A DNA stretch of 5,001 nt, taken from assembly GCF_009767585.1 (NCBI RefSeq), contig NZ_WSNW01000021.1, forward strand, positions 1 to 5,001, read 5' to 3'. The notes below the pieces were generated by a model. The model made no database searches. It was not told the origin of the DNA and saw only the letters and a program-made list of their open reading frames with translations. The first letter of the stretch is position 1. Every line of letters starts with the position of its first letter. The DNA is from Coprobacillus cateniformis. Its GTDB lineage: Bacteria; Bacillota_I; Bacilli_A; Erysipelotrichales; Coprobacillaceae. Shown here one piece after another: positions 1-5,001 of the stretch. A program made the position numbers and the translations under genes.

Positions 1-72
1 CAAGGACATTGAAAACTAAACAGAAAACACGTCAAAGAAAGTAGTAAGAAAAAAGAGTCAAGAGAACAAGTT

Positions 73-85
<13 letters not shown>
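1..85 (+). other. rRNA operon leader (partial, 3' part)
   Basis: This is the transcribed leader upstream of 16S, cut by the window edge, so the operon promoters are not visible. It is A- and purine-rich. It contains a boxA-like motif that doubles as the 5' arm of the 16S processing stem (7-26), an A-rich stretch with no evident structure (about 28-70), and a small hairpin that runs into the mature 16S 5' end (73-91). I found no -35/-10 pair with acceptable spacing in these 85 bases. The leader should be removed during 16S maturation. Confidence 0.85.
4..26 (+). promoter_or_regulatory. boxA-like motif and 5' arm of the 16S processing stem
   Basis: The segment reads GGACATTGAAAACTAAACAG and then AAA. 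The core TTGAAAACT resembles the boxA of Gram-positive rrn leaders (CTTTGAAAACT type), where NusB/S10 bind to support antitermination. That role here is inferred from similarity. Directly visible is that 12-26 is perfectly complementary to 1631-1645 just after 16S (15 bp). After a G-G mismatch (11 with 1646), 7-10 pairs with 1647-1650, including one G-U. The pairing loops out the whole 16S rRNA, as an RNase III processing stem does. A near copy of the motif occurs at 1673-1693 ahead of 23S. Confidence 0.8.
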
Positions 86-1613
<1,528 letters not shown>

Positions 1614-1630
1614 AGGGAGAAGAGCGTGAG

Positions 1631-1650
1631 TTTCTGTTTAGTTTTGAGTG
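1631..1650 (+). other. 3' arm of the 16S processing stem
   Basis: TTTCTGTTTAGTTTT (1631-1645) is the exact reverse complement of leader positions 12-26. GAGTG (1646-1650) continues the pairing to 7-10 after one G-G mismatch. Long stems that bring the two 16S flanks together are the known RNase III substrates of rrn precursors. The same arm can also pair with 1677-1693, giving a competing hairpin inside the spacer. Confidence 0.85.
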
Positions 1651-1672
1651 AGCTTGAAGAGGGCGAACTCAG

Positions 1673-1699
1673 GGAACATTGAAAACTGAATAGTAATCT
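1673..1699 (+). promoter_or_regulatory. Second boxA-like motif and 5' arm of the 23S processing stem
   Basis: GGAACATTGAAAACTGAATAG followed by TAATCT repeats the leader motif (4-23) with one inserted A and two substitutions (A18 to G1688, C21 to T1691). Positions 1682-1699 pair with 4810-4827 after 23S over 18 bp with a single G-U (1691 with 4818). Positions 1677-1680 extend the pairing to 4829-4832 after a G-G mismatch. The pairing loops out 23S. A spacer boxA is known in rrn operons of several bacteria; NusB-type binding here is inferred. Confidence 0.82.
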
Positions 1700-1700
1700 A

Positions 1701-1720
1701 GTAAAAACAAAACTTTTTAC
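1701..1720 (+). other. A/T hairpin in the spacer
   Basis: GTAAAAA (1701-1707) and TTTTTAC (1714-1720) pair over 7 bp with a 6-nt loop CAAAAC. No T-tract follows, so it is not an intrinsic terminator. It begins directly after the 23S processing arm ends and may stack on it. It is weak thermodynamically (one G-C pair), and no function is assigned. Confidence 0.4.
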
Positions 1721-1822
1721 AAACGAAAAGATAAGATGAAAGAAACGAGATCAGGAATAGAAATTCATGAGAAGGTTGAATCATCTAGTCAAAGTGGTAA
1801 AAAAACTAAGATAACAAGCTGA

Positions 1823-1838
1823 GTGATCGAGAGATCAC
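1823..1838 (+). other. Spacer hairpin with a GAGA (GNRA) tetraloop
   Basis: GTGATC (1823-1828), loop GAGA (1829-1832) and GATCAC (1833-1838) make a perfect 6-bp stem closed by a C-G pair on a GNRA-type tetraloop. It lies 35 nt before the mature 23S 5' end, inside otherwise A-rich sequence, so it is the most defined local structure in the second half of the spacer. A role in 23S 5' processing or in folding order is inference. Confidence 0.55.
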
Positions 1839-1859
1839 GAAACAAAAAAACAAGTAGAA

Positions 1860-1867
1860 CTTGAACA
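1860..1867 (+). other. 5' arm of a short helix next to the mature 23S ends
   Basis: CTTGAAC plus A (1860-1867) is complementary to T plus GTTCAAG (4793-4800) just after 23S: 8 Watson-Crick pairs. It lies between the outer 18-bp stem and helix 1 of 23S (1873-1879 with 4776-4782). In Bacillota, the double-stranded region next to the mature 23S ends is cut by Mini-III; assigning that enzyme here rests on family knowledge, not on this sequence. Confidence 0.65.
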
Positions 1868-2363
1868 CTTTAGGTTAAGTAAGAAAGAGCGTATGGCGAA
1901 TGCCTAGGCACAAAGAGGCGAAGAAGGACGCAGCAAACGGCGAAACGCGACGGCGAGCAGTAAGCAGGCAAGGACCCGTCGATGTCCGAATGGGGGAACC
2001 CGGCATCCGTAATGGGATGTCAGCGCATGATGAATAAATAGTGATGCGTGGCGAGACGCAGGGAACTGAAACATCTCAGTACCTGCAGGAGAAGAAAGTA
2101 AAGAACGATTCCGTAAGTAGCGGCGAGCGAAAGCGGAGGAGCCCAAACCATCGCAAAGATGGGGTTATAGGGCTGTCAGCGAAGCAGACATGACATGATA
2201 GGAGAAGCTTCTGGGAAGGAGCGACGAAGAGGGTGACATTCCCGTATCCGAAATCGTGAAGTGATGCGAGACAGTACCTGAGTACGTCGGGGCACGTGGA
2301 ATCCTGACGGAATTATCGAGGACCATCTCGAAAGGCTAAATACTCCTTTGTGACCGATAGTGA

Positions 2364-2397
<34 letters not shown>

Positions 2398-2467
2398 GGG
2401 AGGGGAGTGAAAGAGAACCTGAAACCATATGCTTACAAGAAGTCAGAGCCCGTTAAGGGGTGATGGC

Positions 2468-2498
<31 letters not shown>

Positions 2499-2529
2499 GA
2501 TATGCAGCGAGGTTAAGCAGGAGATGCGG

Positions 2530-2560
<31 letters not shown>

Positions 2561-2960
2561 AGAGTTGTATGTCATAGACCCGAAACCGAGTGATCTAGCC
2601 ATGATCAGGTTGAAGTTGGGGTAAAACCCGATGGAGGACCGAACCGACCCCCGTTGAAACGTTGGCGGATGAATTGTGGCTAGGGGTGAAATTCCAAACG
2701 AACTCGGAGATAGCTGGTTCTCCCCGAAATAGCTTTAGGGCTAGCGTCAGAGTGAAAGTTATGTGAAGGTAGAGCACTGAATATGTGATGGCCTCATCCC
2801 GAGGTACTGAATATAATCAAACTCCGAATGTCACAGGAACATATCTGGCAGTCAGACTGCGGGTGATAAGGTCCGTAGTCAAAAGGGAAACAGCCCAGAC
2901 CATCAGCTAAGGTCCCAAAATATATGCTAAGTGGAAAAGGATGTGGAGATGTCCAGACAA

Positions 2961-3018
2961 CCAGGAGGTTGGCTCAGAAGCAGCCACCCTTTAAAGAGTG
3001 CGTAACAGCTCACTGGTC
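2961..3018 (+). other. GTPase-associated centre of 23S (L11-binding region)
   Basis: The region runs from CCAGGAGGTTGGCTCAGAAG to the GCTCACTGG segment and matches the domain II element that binds ribosomal protein L11 and contacts EF-G, EF-Tu and RelA. The adenine corresponding to E. coli A1067, the thiostrepton contact, is at 2976 in CAGAAG. It is unchanged, so no target-site resistance is indicated here. Confidence 0.85.
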
Positions 3019-3783
3019 GAATGACTCTGCGCCGAAAATTTACCGGGGCTAAGCATAATACCGAAGCTATGGATTTATACGACAAGTATAAGTGGTAGGG
3101 GAGCGTTCCTGTCAGCGAGGAAGCATGACCGCAAGGACATGTGGAGCGGCAGGAAGAGAGAATGCCGGTGTGAGTAGCGGAACGTGGGTGAGAATCCCAC
3201 GCACCGAATACCCAAGGTTTCCAGAGGAAGGTTCGTCCGCTCTGGGTAAGTCGGGACCTAAGGCGAGGCCGAAAGGCGTAGTCGATGGACAACGGGTGGA
3301 GATTCCCGTACCTGATGAAGAGGCAATGGAGTGACGGAGCAGGCTAGGCGATCCAGCTGCTGGAATAGCTGGTGCAAGCGAGGTAGGGGACATCCAGGCA
3401 AATCCGGATGTTGAAACCCGAAGGCGTGACGCGTATGGAACATTACGATAAGTACAGAAGTCGCCGAAGCAAGCTTCCAAGAAAAGCTTCTAGCAATCAA
3501 CTCTTTGTCAGCCCGTACCGAAAATGGACACACATGGGTGAGGAGAGAATCCTAAGGTGAGCGAGAGAACTATAGCTAAGGAACTCTGCAAAATGACTCC
3601 GTAACTTCGGGAGAAGGAGTGCTCATTGAGAGATGAGCCGCAGTAAAACGGCCCAAGCGACTGTTTACCAAAAACACAGCTCTCTGCCAAGACGCAAGTC
3701 GAAGTATAGGGGGTGACGCCTGCCCGGTGCTGGAAGGTTAAGAGGAGTGGTCAGCGCAAGCGAAGCCATGAATTGAAGCCCCA

Positions 3784-3834
<51 letters not shown>

Positions 3835-4118
3835 AGGTAAGTTCTGACCCGCACGAAAGGCGTAACGATTTGGGCGCTGTCTCAGCTGTAGACTCGGTGA
3901 AGTCTTAGTACCTGTGAAGATGCAGGTTACCCGCGACTAGACGGAAAGACCCCATGGAGCTTTACTGTAGCTTGATATTGGATTTTGATGCATGATGTAC
4001 AGGATAGGTAGGAGACGAAGAGACGGATACGCCAGTATTCGAGGAGTCGCCGTTGGGATACTACCCTTCATGTATTGAAGTTCTAACCGGACGCCATAAG
4101 CTGGCGACGGGACAGTGT

Positions 4119-4151
<33 letters not shown>

Positions 4152-4330
4152 CAAAGAGTAACGGAGGCGCCCAAAGATACCCTCAGCATGGTTGGAAATC
4201 ATGCGTAGAGTGCAAAGGCAAAAGGGTGTTTGACTGCGAGACCAACAAGTCGAGCAGGGACGAAAGTCGGGCTTAGTGATCCGGCGGTGCCGAATGGAAG
4301 GGCCGTCGCTCAACGGATAAAAGCTACCCT

Positions 4331-4343
4331 GGGGATAACAGGC
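4331..4343 (+). other. Peptidyl-transferase core segment of 23S
   Basis: GGGGATAACAGGC contains G2447 (4334), A2451 (4338) and C2452 (4339) in E. coli numbering, the heart of the catalytic centre. Partner positions A2503 (4390), U2504 (4391), U2506 (4393), U2585 (4472) and A2602 (4489) fall exactly where expected, supporting an active, unmutated 50S gene copy. Confidence 0.92.
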
Positions 4344-4345
4344 TG

Positions 4346-4411
<66 letters not shown>

Positions 4412-4425
4412 AGCTGAAGTCGGTT

Positions 4426-4503
<78 letters not shown>

Positions 4504-4540
4504 TGTCGTGGGCGTAGGAAGTTTGAGGAGAGCTGCCCTC

Positions 4541-4554
4541 AGTACGAGAGGACC
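4541..4554 (+). other. Sarcin-ricin loop of 23S
   Basis: AGTACGAGAGGACC is the universally conserved loop needed for GTPase activation of elongation factors. A2660 is at 4547 and G2661 at 4548. No deviation from the standard bacterial sequence is seen. Confidence 0.95.
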
Positions 4555-4809
4555 GGGGTGGACAGACCAATGGTGCACCAGTTGTCACGCCAGTGGCACA
4601 GCTGGGTAGCTAAGTCTGGAAGGGATAAACGCTGAAGGCATCTAAGTGTGAAGCCCCCTCCAAGATGAGACTTCCCATTCTTCGGAAGTAAGACCCCTCA
4701 AAGACGATGAGGTTGATAGGTCAGAGGTGTAAGCGCAGCGATGTGCGAAGCTGACTGATACTAATAGGTCGAGGACTTAACCAGAAGAAGGTTGTTCAAG
4801 AAGAAGGCG

Positions 4810-4832
4810 AGATTACTGTTCAGTTTTGAGTG
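4810..4832 (+). other. 3' arm of the 23S processing stem
   Basis: Positions 4810-4827 (AGATTACTGTTCAGTTTT) pair with 1682-1699 over 18 bp with one G-U. GAGTG (4828-4832) extends the stem with one G-G mismatch, exactly as in the 16S stem. CTGTTCAGTTTTGAGTG differs from the 16S 3' arm (1634-1650, CTGTTTAGTTTTGAGTG) by one base, and that base matches the change in its own partner (G1688 in place of A18). Confidence 0.85.
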
Positions 4833-4849
4833 CTCCGAGAGGAAGGCAC
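4830..4849 (+). other. 23S-5S spacer hairpin with a GAGA loop
   Basis: GTGCT (4830-4834) pairs with GGCAC (4845-4849), with one U-G. Then CC (4835-4836) pairs with GG (4841-4842) around a GAGA loop (4837-4840), leaving AA (4843-4844) as a bulge. Its base shares 4830-4832 with the outer end of the 23S processing stem, so the two are partly exclusive. This is the only clear local hairpin between the stem and 5S. Confidence 0.45.
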
Positions 4850-4858
4850 CAGGAGAGA

Positions 4859-4967
4859 TCTGGTAGCGATAGCATGATGGAAACACCTGTACCCATCCCG
4901 AACACAGAAGTTAAGCATCATAACGGCGACGATAGTGAGCAATCGCGACAATAGCAAGCTGCCAGTT
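4859..4967 (+). rRNA. rrf: 5S ribosomal RNA (short form, about 108-109 nt)
   Basis: This is the small RNA of the 50S central protuberance. Helix I is CTGGTAGC (4860-4867) with GCTGCCAG (4958-4965), including one G-U. Helix II is ATGATG (4874-4879) with CATCAT (4916-4921). Helix III is CTGT (4887-4890) with ACAG (4904-4907). The conserved CCCGAAC and GAAGTTAAGC segments are present. Length is about 108-109 nt, against about 115-120 nt in most bacteria; the deficit lies in the helix IV arm (about 4936-4947), which is only a few pairs. The 3' end AATAGCAAGCTGCCAGTT matches my memory of Mycoplasma capricolum 5S. The ends are placed from helix I and may be off by one or two bases. Confidence 0.95.
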
Positions 4968-4973
4968 CACTTC

Positions 4974-5001
4974 GGATATCCACACTGGATATCCTTTTTT
5001 T
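4974..5001 (+). terminator. Intrinsic (Rho-independent) terminator of the rRNA operon
   Basis: GGATATCC (4974-4981), loop ACACT (4982-4986) and GGATATCC (4987-4994) form a perfect 8-bp stem followed directly by at least seven T (4995-5001), where the window ends. It starts 7 nt after the 5S 3' end, so no tRNA is co-transcribed downstream. There is no A-tract on the upstream side, so it should act only on + strand transcription. Confidence 0.93.

Larger units (their letters stand above)
1614..1872 (+). other. 16S-23S internal transcribed spacer, no tRNA gene
   Basis: The spacer is about 259 bp. I found no tRNA: there is no GGTTCGA-type T-arm and no acceptor-stem pair. It holds, in order, the 3' arm of the 16S stem (1631-1650), a boxA-like motif with the 5' arm of the 23S stem (1673-1699), a 7-bp A/T hairpin (1701-1720), an A-rich stretch with little structure (about 1721-1820), a 6-bp hairpin with a GAGA loop (1823-1838), and the short arm next to 23S (1860-1867). 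Many bacteria carry tRNA-Ile and/or tRNA-Ala here in some operons; other operon copies in this genome may differ. Confidence 0.9.
4784..4858 (+). other. 23S-5S spacer with 23S processing arms
   Basis: This is about 75 bp without any tRNA gene. It holds the short arm TGTTCAAG (4793-4800, pairs with 1860-1867), the long 3' arm of the 23S stem (4810-4832, pairs with 1677-1699), and a local hairpin at 4830-4849. Positions 4848-4852 (ACCAG) could also pair with 4860-4864 (CTGGT), which is the first strand of 5S helix I, so a precursor-only structure may form before the 5S 3' end is made. Confidence 0.85.

Noticed and set aside
1679..1707. Possible internal promoter (TTGAAA then TAAAAA)
   Set aside because: The -10 candidate is poor, and the TTGAAA is part of the boxA-like/processing-stem motif, which explains it better.
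1763..1781. 5-bp hairpin ATTCA/TGAAT in the spacer
   Set aside because: It is only five mostly A/T pairs with a 9-nt loop, too weak to support as a feature.
1696..1790. Short direct repeats in the spacer (ATCTAGT at 1696 and 1783; GAGATCA at 1747 and 1831)
   Set aside because: Seven-base repeats in A-rich sequence of this length are expected by chance, with no periodicity or flanking symmetry.
2927..3292. 121-codon open frame on the - strand
   Set aside because: It lies wholly antisense to conserved 23S domain II, including the GTPase centre. Such frames are well-known false gene calls in rRNA, and no domain or convincing ribosome binding site is seen.
3112..3480. 122-codon open frame on the - strand
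   Set aside because: It is antisense to 23S and overlaps two other open frames in the same stretch. Its composition follows rRNA constraints, so it is a shadow and not a gene.

Overview
The window is one bacterial ribosomal RNA operon on the + strand, entered part-way through its leader and left inside the T-tract of its terminator. I see no protein-coding gene. Every long reading frame lies across, or antisense to, conserved rRNA. The 16S sequence places the organism in the Bacillota (Firmicutes). From remembered family features it looks like an Erysipelotrichaceae-type lineage (Bulleidia/Solobacterium/Holdemania neighbourhood); the family is likely and the genus is not resolved. The unusually short 5S rRNA (about 108-109 nt), with a mollicute-like 3' end, fits the known closeness of Erysipelotrichia and Mollicutes.

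Layout: leader with a boxA-like/processing arm (1-85); 16S rRNA (about 86-1613); A-rich internal spacer of about 259 bp with no tRNA gene (1614-1872); 23S rRNA (about 1873-4783); 23S-5S spacer of about 75 bp (4784-4858); 5S rRNA (about 4859-4967); intrinsic terminator (4974-5001). The promoter lies upstream of the window. No tRNA follows the 5S, so transcription ends right after it.

How the parts work together: the flanks of 16S and of 23S form two long base-paired processing stems built on the same template. Leader 7-26 pairs with 1631-1650 around 16S. Spacer 1677-1699 pairs with 4810-4832 around 23S. The core of the 16S stem is 15 perfect base pairs, and that of the 23S stem is 18 pairs with one G-U. 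The two stems differ by compensatory changes, which is internal evidence that the pairing is real. A second 8-bp helix (1860-1867 with 4793-4800) closes next to the mature 23S ends. These stems are the expected substrates of RNase III-type enzymes that release the pre-rRNAs. The 5' arms also resemble the antitermination boxA of Gram-positive rrn operons.

The rRNAs look intact and functional. Decoding-centre, peptidyl-transferase, GTPase-centre and sarcin-ricin residues are all present at mutually consistent spacing, and there is no intron or intervening sequence. I found no sign of a previously undescribed system. The points worth a second look are fine-scale RNA structures in the spacers and the short 5S.
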